A stretch of 64,000 bases of DNA, taken from Mytilisepta virgata (taxonomy: Eukaryota; Mollusca; Bivalvia; Mytilida; Mytilidae). A program made the translations under genes and the position numbers. Under the pieces are notes generated by a model that was not told the DNA's origin, made no database searches, and saw only the letters and a program-made list of their open reading frames with translations. Positions 42,109 to 53,216 of the stretch are shown here, in pieces. The stretch lies in the NCBI GenBank assembly GCA_028015205.1, contig CM051514.1, positions 8,494,001 through 8,558,000 on the forward strand, read 5' to 3'. Position 1 is the stretch's first letter. Each line of letters begins with the position of its first letter.

Positions 42109-42245
42109 TACTGTAAATTCGGAAATAAGTGCCAGTAATATCTTTATTATTATGAAAAACACCAAATAGCGAAGATTGCAATAATTAAACCTCGCTATTG
42201 AAACATCTAATATTTGCATTATTGTCGATCGTTGTAAATTATCAA
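42109..42245. repeat. Partial ACTGTAAATT-family MITE
   Basis: The left terminus TTACTGTAAATTCGGAAATA matches the family; the matching right terminus is missing. It is followed by GCAATAATTAAACCTCGC, typical of the family interior. Confidence 0.65.
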
Positions 42246-42399
42246 TGATAAATACAAGCAAAACTTTTCAATAACAAATAAATGAACAAATTTTTTAATT
42301 TACACTAGTATGCTTGCATTTCCATTTCCTCTGATTTATTTTTAATACAGATAAAATTTCTGGCCTGATATTAAAGGCACTGTATCCTATTTTATTATA

Positions 42400-43413
42400 T
42401 AGCAACGTATTATTCCCTTTTGAACGTAACAAAAATTAGCGTGCAATATTTGACGATAATGCTTGGAGACCAATATTGCATTGTAATGACGATGTCTTTG
42501 ATAGATTTTGGGTTATTTCTGGGATCTAGGTGGTGTTGCCATACAATAAATGGGTTATTGCACGAAAATGAGAAATACTCGTTGAATGTTACATTGCATT
42601 CGCAAGCTCGTGCAATAATACTTTCTATTTGGGACAATATTTCCCAGTATTCATGCAATAACCCTATATCATTACAGCACTTTAGATATATGGTATATAT
42701 CAGGAATTCAAAAAATGGCAGCCTAGTTAATTAACTGTTGATTTGTGATGTTGTCTGCCTCAGAATCTCCACATGCTATGTGAATGAGAAAACACTATTT
42801 AAGTGGATGTCTTTTTTCATTACTTTAATATGCTTTCAGCAAATTTTTACGTTTGATATATCCACGACAGGTTCGATATTTTACACTGCCCCCTATGTGT
42901 ACTTAATAATAGTTTACGTTGTTAAGAAACTAAGATTGATACTGATACAGCTGTTAGTCCGAAGTGAGATTTTGTTTTCATAAACGTTTAAAATTTCCCT
43001 TATCTTAGCATTTTTGTTAACATGTTTACTTGTTTGAAAAATTCTTATCTCTAAAAATTAATACTGCAAACAGTAGTAAAAATCCTTATGTACAGCATAT
43101 TGTTATATAAATTATTTTGAAATATCACTGTCCTTTGTTGGTATTTCAAAGGTATTTTTTATTTCTCTATTCCAATTGGATATATCTTTCTCATATTCTT
43201 GAAGTGTTTAATCAGTGGGATAAAAATACGTAATATTTTTAACCACTTCCGGTTGATTAAATTTCTGCATGGGAATTCCCCCCTTTTTTGAAATGCTTAT
43301 TGGAAAGATAAGAAGTTCCGAAATGGTGTTCATGTAAACAAAATACATAGTTGCAACAGCATTTTCTTGAGCTTTTTATTGAAAATCATGGGACAAACAG
43401 ATTCTTCCTTAAT
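42400..43413. other. Intergenic, one weak inverted pair
   Basis: GGGTTATTGCACG (about 42551) and CATGCAATAACCC (about 42652) are complementary over 11 bp, with GCAATATT motifs around, suggesting another small inverted-end element. The 104-codon frame at 42420-42734 spans it and is not a convincing gene. Confidence 0.4.
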
Positions 43414-43542
43414 TTACTCGTGAGTTATAGAATTTCTCCACCCTCGATAGTTAAATTTTAGATTTTAACATGCTCGCTATAGCTCACATGTTGAAAATAA
43501 AAAATTTAACTATGGGTGGAAAAATTCCATAACTCACTCGTA
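43414..43542. repeat. Foldback element
   Basis: The left arm starts TTACTCGTGAGTTATAGAAT and contains TCCACCCTCGATAGTTAAAT; the right arm reads GGTGGAAAAATTCCATAACT and CACTCGTA. Arms pair over about 60 nt with a few mismatches. The centre is GCTCGCTATAGCTC. Confidence 0.87.
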
Positions 43543-44344
43543 CCTGAAGGAGAATCTATATGTATAATCTTATACCAATATATAGTTTTTATGTAGCATT
43601 TGAAACAGGTTTAACAGAGATTAGGCAGACTTAATTTTTTCAACTACCAGTCATAACATTATTTTTTGTCTGTAAATGATTGCTTTAAAGAGATTTTGAG
43701 TGCATTGTCAAAGGGTAAACAATTATCAATGAGAAAATTATGACAATATTTCTTACATTTCTTTGCCTGTTGTATGTGTTTAATTTGTTGCTGTGTAGTT
43801 CAATCAATCAGATGTGATGTAAGCAACATTTAGAAAACCGGTGCTGAGTGTGGTCTTTAACTTAAAAAAGGTGCAAGATTTTTTTCTCTGATTAAAGGAT
43901 TCACTGTGACCTGAAGATGAAAAACAGCATTAAAAGCAATCTTCTTTGGAATACACTTCTGTCACATACATGTACCATATCCCTTCTTTCAAATAATATA
44001 TTCTATGAATAAAAAATATTATATACATCCATGAGATACATGTATTATGTTAATATGAAAGATATTATATGGTACATTAAGGGTAATAAATGGGCCAGTT
44101 GTGGACTAAAAAGAAATTCACTGACCAACTTTGATCTCTGTTCTAAATTTAAATTTAGAGAATTTGTTCAGTTTATCACTGCCATGCTTTTTTTTCATGT
44201 TTTTTTTTTTAATTGTATGTGGATGATTGTCTAGTCAGATATTTTGTGATATGATTTGCTTAACGTTGTCAGTGCTTTTAATTGTTAATGTCTCAGAATT
44301 AATGTTTTATCAAATATCATTAAATAAAAATTTAAACAAAAATG
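43543..44344. other. Intergenic, nothing recognised
   Basis: AT-rich with no supportable feature. Confidence 0.4.
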
Positions 44345-46412
44345 TTCTGCTTTTGTTAGCTTATCTGGCCCAAAGACCCACTTGAGCTGTTGTCATCTTC
44401 CCCTCTGAAACCCCTAAGCCAAATAAACTGAAACTTGGTATGAAGCATCTATGGAAAGAACTTTATAAAGTTTGCAAATTTCGTCCCATTGGACATACAT
44501 GTATAATATGGCCACCATGATGAATTCTTATTTCTGATTAGTCAAGTTTTCAAAAATGTTCTCCTCTGAAACCGCAAAGCCAACTGAATTTTAACTTGAT
44601 GAAGCATCTGTGGATTTTTCATATTTTGTTTCGGTCGGATGACGAATATAGCCACCATGATGAATTCTTATTTCTGATTGGACAAATTTATAAAATCTTC
44701 TCTGAAACAATATAGCTAAATGAACTGAAACTTAGTATGAAGAGTCTATGGAAGGACCTCTATAAAATTTTCAAATTTTGTCCCCATCATACAGCTAATA
44801 TGACTGCCATGATGAATTCTAATTTCTGATACGGGTAAGTGAAAATTTCAAAAATTTTCTCTTCTGAAACCCCAAGCCAAATGAACCTTAACTTGGTATG
44901 AAGCATCTGTGGAAGAACCTTTATAAAGTTTGCATATTTTGTCCCAGTCAGACAACTTATATGGCGGCCATGATGAATTCATATATCTGATAGGTCAAAA
45001 TTTCCAAAATCTTCTCTGAAATTACATAGCCAAATGAACTGATACTTTGTATGAAGCAACTATGGAAAGTCCCTTTCAAAAAAATCATCCCAGTCAGACA
45101 ACTTGCACAAATGCCATGAACAATTCTTATTTTTTATTACTTTTTAGCTCACCTGGCCAAAGGCCATGTGAGCTTTTGTCATCACTTGGCATCCGTCTGT
45201 TAACTTTTCACATTTTATTATTCTCCTCTGAAACCACTGGACCAAATGGAATTAAACTTGGCAGGAAGCATCTATGTAAGGTCCTTTATAATGTATGCTC
45301 ATTTCGTCCCAATCAGACAACAAACATGGCTGCCATGGGCAATTGAGGTTTCTGATTGGCTGATATAAGAAAATCTTCTCCTCTGAAATCGCTTGGCCAA
45401 ATAGATTGAAACTTGAAAGGAAGCATCTATGGGAGGTTCTTTACAAAGTTTCCTCATTTCATCCAGATGGGGCAACAAACATGGCTGCCATGGGCAATTC
45501 TTGTTTCTCATTGGTTGATTAAAAAAAAAATTTCTCTGGAACTGCTTGGGCAAATGGAACAAAACTTGACAGCACGCATCTATGTGAGGTTCTTTACAAA
45601 ATTTCCTCATTTCATCCCGATTGGAATACAAATATGCCCACCATGGGCAGTTCTTGTTTCTGATTGGCTGATACAAAAAAATATCCCCTGAAATCACTTG
45701 GCCAAATGGAAAAAACTTAATAGGAAGTATATATGGGAGGTCCTTTCTAAAGTTTCCTCATTGCGTCCGGATCTGACTACAAATATGGCCGCCATGGGCA
45801 GTTCTTGTTTCTGATTGCCTGATATAAAAAAAATCTCCTCTGAAATTGCTCGGCCAAATGGAACAAAACTTAATAGGAAGTATATATGGGAGGTCCTTTA
45901 TAAAGTTTCCCCATTTCGACCCAATCAGGCAACAAACATGGCCACCATGGACAGTTCTTGCTTCTGATTGGTTGATTTAAAAAATTTTATCTGAAATTGC
46001 TGGGCAAAATAGAGCCAATCTTGACAGGTAGTGTCTATGGCAATATAATAAAAATTTACAGAACCACAAAATTGCTTGAAACCAAACATGCCCAGACTGT
46101 TCCTTATATTAAAGGTGCTGACCAAATGTTGTTACTTTGGTGTCAATCCCTCATTCAAGATGGCCACCAGCAGAGGACTTGGGTAAACATAAGACCCTAT
46201 GGGAAATACATGTAAAAATCTTCTTGAGAACTGCCAAATTTTAGAATATGCTGACCTGCAAGTAGAAGGACCTTGATGAAGAAAAAATTGGATCCTACAA
46301 GGCTCACCACACTTCATGATAGGGAGAAGTGACTTCTCTGAGATACATCAATAGGAACGGCTTTTATGCTAGGTCAGCTATACAGGCTCAGCCCTCTGAG
46401 CCTGTAGTTTAA
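44345..46412 (+). repeat. AGCTCAC-family repeats with 150-200-bp internal modules (two abutting copies)
   Basis: The first copy opens TTAGCTTATCTGGCCCAAAG; the second opens at about 45146 with AGCTCACCTGGCCAAAGGCC and ATGTGAGCT. Modules share CTCTGAAACCGC, CCAAATGGAAC and ATGGCTGCCATGGGCAATTC. The array closes with CAGCTATACAGGCTCAGCC and GAGCCTGTAGTTT at about 46375-46410. Open frames here (for example 45299-45697 minus) just reflect the module periodicity. Confidence 0.85.
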
Positions 46413-47083
46413 AACTTCTCTGGAAATGTATAGCCAAATTAACTGATACTTGGCATGAAGCATCTATGGTTACACTCCACTAATTATCTTAGTTTCGGAG
46501 AAATGCACCCCCAGAATTTTATTAATTATTAGAGTTGGTTAAGTTTGACTACATGATAGATAAATAATAAATGTCTTAACCTCAAAATTGTAATATTGAC
46601 TGAAAGAGGATAGATTTTAGTTTAAAAAAATACGAAAACATTAACTGATTTTGCTTCTGACAAGTAATGGGAGGTCATAAACTGGGACTTGTGAATTGAC
46701 ATGTGGTGTGTAAAACTTTGACAGTGATAATCGGCACCTGCACTGGTAAGTTAAATTGCGAAAAAAAGAGCCGTAAAAGTAAACCTTTTTTTTCCCACAT
46801 ATGTAATGGAATTTTATGCAGAATCTGAAAAATTAAGTCTCAATTGGATTGAAACGCTGCATCAGACCTCAATTTCAAGCCGAAGTGGAGTGAAATTTAA
46901 CATTTTTAAAGCTTTTTTTATGACAATTTTTGAAATGTTGCTATGCCAACTAGGTTTCCATGGAAATTTTTTATTTATTTTATCATGATTGAAACAATGC
47001 TAACATAATGGCCTTTCAGAATATATATATATGTATATGGGTATTATTTACTCTGAAAATGGCACAAGACCATGACATTTGTT
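46413..47083. other. Intergenic, nothing recognised
   Basis: AT-rich, with a short (AT)n run near 47020. Confidence 0.4.
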
Positions 47084-47232
47084 AGCTCACTTCACATAGA
47101 AAATGTTACTATTAATTTGTGGAGTGCAACCTATGGAAGGTCCATTACAATTTTCACTTGATATGAAATAAAATGGATTGATTGTGGGACTCAGGTGAGC
47201 TATACAGGCTCAATTTTCTTGAGTCTCTTGTT
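47084..47232 (+). repeat. AGCTCAC-family remnant
   Basis: The head TTAGCTCACTTCACATAG and tail CAGGTGAGCTATACAGGCTC, with GAGTCTCTTGTTTA, are kept; most of the body is deleted. Confidence 0.75.
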
Positions 47233-47332
47233 TATATTTAAAAATAGGCCCCGTTTCACAAACTTTCACAAGGTAATGATCCAGACTGGTTCCAGAACAT
47301 CAGTAGAAACTAGATTTCAGATCACATGACTA

Positions 47333-47600
47333 AGGGAGCAGCCATTTGATTTTTATGGGGGGCTAGGATCAAATTTTTGATCCTGCTTATTTTTTTCGTC
47401 AAAATTTTGGTCCTGGATTTTTTTTCAGCAGCTATTGTAGCCTAAATTTTTATTTTTATTTAAACCCAAAAATTTCCTGATTGACATATGTCCTGCATTT
47501 TTTTCACACCTAAAATGATCCTGTCTTTTTATTTTGCCAAAATCCTGGTCCTGTCTTTTTATTTCAAATTTGATCCTAGTCCTCCCATGTTTTCACAATA
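47333..47600 (+). repeat. Degenerate foldback relative plus TCCTGGTCCTG-type short repeats
   Basis: It begins AGGGAGCAGCCATTTGATTT and GGGGGGCTAGGATC, like 41860, then repeats phrases such as ATCCTGTCTTTTTATTT and TTTGATCCTAGTCC. Confidence 0.6.
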
Positions 47601-47904
47601 CCTATTTAAAAAAATCATTCAAGGAGAATGAGACTTAATCCATATATGCCCTTGGAATTTATTAATCCCACATACATTTAAAACAGGAAATATGTGTATG
47701 CAAGAAGTTATGCACAACCACTCAGGTACAATGCTGTGATGGCAGTCATTGCTTCTTGTAAAAGGTCAAATGATCACCCCAGGATGTCATCAATCTTTTC
47801 AGTGATATGTTACATGTTACTATGGTACTTACCCTATATCCTTACATTTTCATTTGATTACATTCACCTGGACTAAATGGCCATTTAAGCTATTGCTGTC
47901 ATTA

Positions 47905-48180
47905 TTAGTTTGCCTCAACGAAGTTGAGGGGGACTAATGGAGCAACCCTGGTGTCCATGTCCGCATGCACGTCCACAGCCACAGTTACTGGTTGACATCC
48001 AGGTGCACGTTGAAAAGGTCACATGACTCATATTACACGGTAGACTGGCTTAGTTTTATGGCAAAAATCAATTTAACATACAAAGTGACCTACAATCATA
48101 TTACTTGCATTTTGGGGAGTAACACAGCCTCCCATCAAAATTAGGTCTCTCTAACCTACTTATTGCACATCATTGACTTA
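47905..48180 (+). repeat. Hairpin-headed repeat fragment, GCCTCAACGAAG type
   Basis: CCTCAACGAAGTTGAGG folds with a GAA loop, followed by GGGACTAATGGAGCAACC and CCGCATGCACGTCC. This is the same head design as the intron-6 families. Its end is not clear. Confidence 0.55.
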
Positions 48181-49060
48181 GGTTAAGTTTTACGTTTATA
48201 CAGTATTGTCATACCTGTATGCAGATCCACAGTAAGGTTTTAGAATTTTAATTGTCCAAAATTTGGGCCTGTATTCAAAGATATGATTGTTAAAATCATA
48301 CATCCACAGGGATACAATATGGAATGGAAGTCTTAGTCTAGACAAAGAAGTTTTTGTTTTATTTGAAACACGCTCAGGTACCGGTTTACATAAGAAGTAA
48401 ACTGAACATCTTTATCTTTTCCTGAATCATTCAAATTAATGTTCAGTTTCTCTACTACTTTAATCATAAAACTAGATCAGGCCAAGTTGTTGTTCAAATC
48501 AGAATCAAGAAAAGACATATTTTGATCTGAATTACTTGTATTTAAAGCAGCATGAGAAGCCAAATCATCATGTTCTGAAATTTCTGAGCATGGATCCCTG
48601 ATTTATAATCTACCTACAGATTAATCTTGTTCATCTGAAGGAATATTATCATACTGAGACAATGGAACTAAACGATTAAAATGTATTTTTTTAACTATCT
48701 CTTGTGCTACAAATTGGTCTAGTAGTAGTACTTGTGACACTTGTAACTGTACATGTTGTACTAGTATAAAAGAGTAGTAACACTATGAAATGTACTTGTT
48801 GCAGCTGTTATGCCAACATCACCAGCAAGTGCCTCTTTTATTTATCATATCATTCAACATGTTGGGTGAAAAAGGATTATATATCCACATGAAGGGGTTG
48901 AGACCCTGTGTGTTCCCATTACCCATGCTTTGCGGATTGAGAAGCTATTTGACTTTTGGCCCTGATAGCTTCCCAGAAGGGAACTCGGGGGAACTACATT
49001 TAGCATATTCCCCAAAAAGGGACCTGTAACATTTATTGTTTTCTTGTAAAGGGATTCTGT
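48181..49060. other. Intergenic, nothing recognised
   Basis: No convincing exon. The open frame at 48790-49029 has no domain. Confidence 0.4.
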
Positions 49061-49272
49061 ATACTGTAAATTCGGAAATTATTGCGATGTTTTTATTATT
49101 GCGAAAAATGCGACAGGGTTGTCCTCACAATAATTCAAACTCGTATTTTCGAATTTTTTATATGAATGAATCAGGATTTTTCTCAATATCGCAAAAATTA
49201 AAATCGCATTTTGGTCTAAAATGACAAAATCGCAATTATAAATGCACGCAATAATTTCTGAATTTACAGTAT
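49061..49272. repeat. MITE of the ACTGTAAATT family, copy 3
   Basis: The left end is ATACTGTAAATTCGGAAATT and the right end is AATTTCTGAATTTACAGTAT, a 19-bp near-perfect inverted pair. At 212 bp it has the same length and interior as 15202-15413, so both may be close to the family consensus. Confidence 0.92.
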
Positions 49273-49381
49273 TTGAAACGTTCCCCCTAAAGGGACTCTG
49301 CATGTACTTGTCAGACGTGACTGGTAAATTGGAAGTTTGCAAAGTGATAGTACAAGTTGTAGTATGACTTACGGTGGCTTT

Positions 49382-49925
49382 TTAGCTCACCTGCCCTAAA
49401 AGGAGGAGATTTTTTAAAATTGGCCAATAAAAATCAAAGCCGTCCATGTTGTTCATTCATCCAGCACCAAAGGCAGAATGTTAATGGAGGTCCTTCCATA
49501 CATCATTTCTTCCAACTTTGGTTACAATCTGCCCATTTGTTTCTGAGCAATTCACAAAAAGGTCTTCCCATATGGTTTCAATGGAAACTTTGAGCAGCTG
49601 CAGTCGTCGGTTGACGGTGGATGGTTTGTAGAGGGCATTGTTGTCATTCATCCTGCAAAGTTTCAAAACATTTCATAATATAGTTTCAGAGGAGAAGATT
49701 TTTGAAAATTGGCCAATGAAAATCAAAGATGGCCTCTGGTGGCCTTTGTTCATCCAATCGAAACCATTGGTGGGATGTTTGTAGAGGTCCTTTCATACAT
49801 CATTTCTACCATGTTTGGTTACAATTTACCAAGTACTTTCAGAGGAAAAGATCAAAATGTGGAAAGTTTACAGACGATGACAGACGTAAAGTGATGACAT
49901 AAGCTCATATGGCCTACAGGCCAGG
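49382..49925 (+). repeat. AGCTCAC-family repeat, copy
   Basis: Head TTAGCTCACCTGCCCTAAAA; internal modules share ATTGGCCAAT, GAGGTCCTTCCATACATCA and TTTGGTTACAAT. The tail is AAGCTCATATGGCCTACAGG. The module type matches 62472-64000. Confidence 0.82.
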
Positions 49926-50337
49926 TACATACATTTAAAGCTGAAAGATTTAAATATGAATAAAGAACTGTGCTTCAAATTATGATTTTATTCCATGGAT
50001 TAAATGAAATTTCTTAGACATGTATATATGTCCACGGATTTCAATTAATTTCCAAAATGTTAAAGAATTTAAGAAAATTTGTGAACAGACTAAGTACTAA
50101 CTACACAAAATTCCTTATTACATTTATTTATAAGAACAATCAAAGAATTAAATACATACAAACTGTATACCTCATGACTAGTGCAGAAGAACTCACAATA
50201 TAATTTTAAATTTACATGTTACATAATTATAAAATAAATAGTTAAGGCAGTACAACAATCCAAGAACCCTCCGACATCAAATGACTTTTTTTTTGGATTG
50301 GATGGGGCTGTTGCACATCTATGCACACTCTACCAGT
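49926..50337. other. Intergenic, nothing recognised
   Basis: AT-rich. Confidence 0.4.
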
Positions 50338-51140
50338 ATACAATAATCTCGTTATCTCAAAATCGTTTGAGATGAAATTTTGGTTATGTCGAACTTTCTT
50401 TCTGGTCCCGACCAGCCAACAGTATAATTTATGTATTTTAATTCCTTTTATCTTGAAATTTGATGTGTTGAAATATTGGTTGTGTCGAAGTGATATTATG
50501 TACAAAGGAAATATAATAAGTGCAAATATAAACTTGTTATGTCGAATTTATTAATTTTCTGTACAGGTGAACCAAATTTTTACACCTGTCAAAACAGTAA
50601 GTAGGAAATCGATAATGGAAATGTCATATCATGTAAATTAAGTTTTGATAACAATCTTGTTAAGACTTAAATAGTTTATTATGTTTTCACAATTAAACAA
50701 TATATTGGATTTTGTGATAAAAATAAATTCTACATCAATAAATCGAAGTATTCTTACAGTATGTGATCGTCCTATTTATTCACCTATGGTCATTATAAAA
50801 TTCGGATTATGTTAATAATGCGCGACTTGCCGAAAAAGAATTCATAAAATCAATATTGGTCAACATGAAAGGATTATCAATTTGTGATTTCAAACAAATT
50901 GTAATTAAGAAACAATACGAATTTATGAGACAATCATCATTAATCAAAATCATCTGATTACGCTAACAAGTAAAAACCATCAGTGAACGCATGGAAAAGA
51001 ATATAGAAATCATTTAAATGTTTATCTCCCTTGTCCGAAACTCGATAATTTCCAGCTCCTTTTTAGTCAAACTGCGGCTATCTTGAACTCAATCCCATGG
51101 TCCCTTACACTTTGAGATAGCAAGATTCAACTGTATATAA
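50338..51140. repeat. pogo/Tigger-like element, about 0.8 kb, non-autonomous
   Basis: The left end ATACAATAATCTCGTTATCT and right end TTGAGATAGCAAGATTCAAC are diverged inverted repeats of the 40442 family. Inside are repeated GGTTATGTCGAA, TTGTGTCGAAGTG and TTATGTCGAATTT phrases. No transposase frame remains. Confidence 0.7.
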
Positions 51141-51244
51141 AAATGTTGTCCCTCTTATTTTTACCCTGACCAAAATTAATAATAATTAAGTTGAGGAACA
51201 ATATTTTTGGAAATAATTATTCCAATAGTCAATTAAATAAAACA

Positions 51245-51560
51245 AAGAGGAAAAACATACCTAATGAGCAAACCAAAAACCACAATCCATTAGACAGACA
51301 AACCTGGGAAAACAAATTAACAACCACAAGTACAACAAATAAACACTAAAAACAAAAAACCATGAAAACATGAACTCCTATGAAAACCAGGAGTGAACTC
51401 AGGTGCTCTGGAAGTGCAAGCAGTTCCTGCTCTGTATACAGCACCCATCGGGAAGTTCAACATAGTCAATCCGGTGGTGGTCACAAATCAGTGGAGGTAC
51501 ATAAAACATTACAACAGTGGGAACAGGTCCAACATCATCTTAGATATTGGAACACTGTAA
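51245..51560 (+). repeat. Repeat fragment shared with intron 4
   Basis: 51255-51350 matches 20063-20160 (ATACCTAATGAGCAAA and GACAGACAAACCTGGGAA). The following GAACTCAGGTGCTCTGGAAG and GCACCCATCGGGAAGTTCA look like a decayed piece of a longer element. The 71-codon frame at 51380 is not intact coding sequence that I recognise. Confidence 0.65.
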
Positions 51561-51917
51561 CGGTCAATCAATTTGTGATGACGATTGTTAAATAAGGTTT
51601 TCTTGGTAGAAAATCAATTTGAAATATGAAAAACATTGACAAATTATGTTTACATAATTTTCCAGATTTATATATGCAGCAAATTCTTGTTGAGGTCAGA
51701 GGAATCTCAGACTAGATAATACAACTGCAGAAGGCATCAAGGGACGATACAACCAATCACACTAGTATTGCCTTTATAGGTTTTGAAAAAAATATATTAC
51801 AAAACAAGCATTTTTTAACTGAAAAATTGGACAAAATTAACTGAATGTAAAATTTGAGACCCCCCATCCAAACCCTCATTTAAGTACAGTGCACTACAAA
51901 ATTACTTAAGTGAGAGC

Positions 51918-52193
51918 TACTGTAAATTCAGAAATTATTGCATGCATTTTTTATTGTGACTTTGTCATTTTAGACCAAAATGCGATTTTAATTATAGCGA
52001 TATTGAGAAAAATCACGCTTCATTCATATAAAAATATTCCAAAATGCGATTTTAATTATCGCGATATTGAGAAAAATCACGCTTCATTCATATAAAAATA
52101 TTCCAAAATGCGAATTTAAATTATTGCGATTACAATCCTGTTGCATTTATCGCAATAATATAAACATCGCAATAATTTCCTAATCTACGGTAT
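51918..52193. repeat. MITE of the ACTGTAAATT family, copy 4, with internal duplication
   Basis: The left end is TACTGTAAATTCAGAAATTA and the right end ATTTCCTAATCTACGGTA. A block of about 65 bp (AAAATGCGATTTTAATTA through CATATAAAAATATTCC) is present twice in tandem, explaining 276 bp against 212 bp in other copies. Confidence 0.88.
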
Positions 52194-52356
52194 TACATTT
52201 TACAAAAAATTGTTTAACATGTAAACCATGACTATGTCATAACATAAAAAATATGCTGTACAAAAATAAAATCTCATAAACATATAAATATAAATTTAGT
52301 TCTTGTTCAAAAAAACAGAAGAGAAAAAAAACAACAGTCTATAAAGTGGTTAATGT

Positions 52357-52525
52357 CCCTCAATGATAATGAGAAACCAGAGTGAGTTATATTTTCCTAA
52401 ACAATGTAGGTAAGGGAGATAATAAATTTGTCTCCCTTTTAGCCTCAGGACAAAAAGGAGAGAATTTAATTATCTCCCTTACCTACATTGGTTAGAAAAA
52501 GATAACTCACTCTGGTTCCTCATTG
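52357..52525. repeat. Foldback element with 65-nt arms
   Basis: Left arm: AATGAGAAACCAGAGTGAGT then CAATGTAGGTAAGGGAGATA. Right arm: TATCTCCCTTACCTACATTG then ACTCACTCTGGTTCCTCATT. The loop region also pairs partly (TTTGTCTCCCTTTTAGCC). Confidence 0.9.
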
Positions 52526-53138
52526 CAAAATAACACAAATAACAAAGCAGAATGCTGAAAAATTACTGAATAAACTCCTATAAGATAGTAAGGATATAAA
52601 CCTTTGACAAATTTCATAAAAATCTGTTGAGATATGCAGAAGGAGAGCACTTTCAAAGTCAATTTTCCAGGTTTTACTGTACCCAAGGGAGCTACATGAA
52701 AACAAATCAGTAGGTGCTCATTTTCACACTCTTCTGAGATAATGCTGATCTAATCCATCGACATAAATTTCATTAGAATCTGTTGAGACATGTTGATTTG
52801 AAAGCACTTACACAGAGGATATAAGTATTTCTATATAACCTGCTCCATATTCATGTTGTGATGGGAAACAAAAACAAAAAAAAATAATAATTTAAGCATC
52901 CTACAACAGTATACATTTGTACATACATACTAGTATTTATGGTACAGCAATCATGAAGTGAGATCTATTACAAATAATTTCAAAAGAGATTTTTACATAA
53001 AAATACGAGTAAAGTTGACAAAAATAAAATCTCATTCATATATAATATAATAATATATTTCATTATAATAAGAATTATCAAAGAATAATATTCAATATTG
53101 AGTGCCATAGTCCTGAGAAGAAATATATCTGAGTATTA
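52526..53138 (-). other. Downstream flank / probable 3' UTR of the SOAT gene
   Basis: AT-rich. It follows the SOAT stop on the minus strand. No single polyadenylation signal stands out. Confidence 0.35.
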
Positions 53139-53216
53139 TTAAGTTTTTACTTGATTCTCCATAGCTTCAAAGTTACAGGTCCATGAACGAGGAATTAACT
53201 TGTCTAAAATATTATC
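53139..53216 (-). CDS. SOAT: SOAT last coding exon
   Basis: Acceptor TTTCATTTACAG, phase 0 in. It encodes DNILDKLIPRSWTC, then NFEAMENQVKT and TAA (53141-53139). PRSWTC is the conserved C-terminal SOAT motif. The tail after the Cys is longer than in human SOAT1. Confidence 0.92.
   Translation of the reverse strand, partial: DNILDKLIPRSWTCNFEAMENQVKT

Noticed and set aside
42420..42734. 104-codon plus frame and its 82-codon antisense partner
   Set aside because: Both cover a weak inverted-end element and show no recognisable domain or splice context.
45299..45697. 132-codon minus frame with repeated NKNCPW and [10 protein letters not shown] phrases
   Set aside because: The repetition follows the DNA modules of the AGCTCAC-family repeat; not a protein repeat family.
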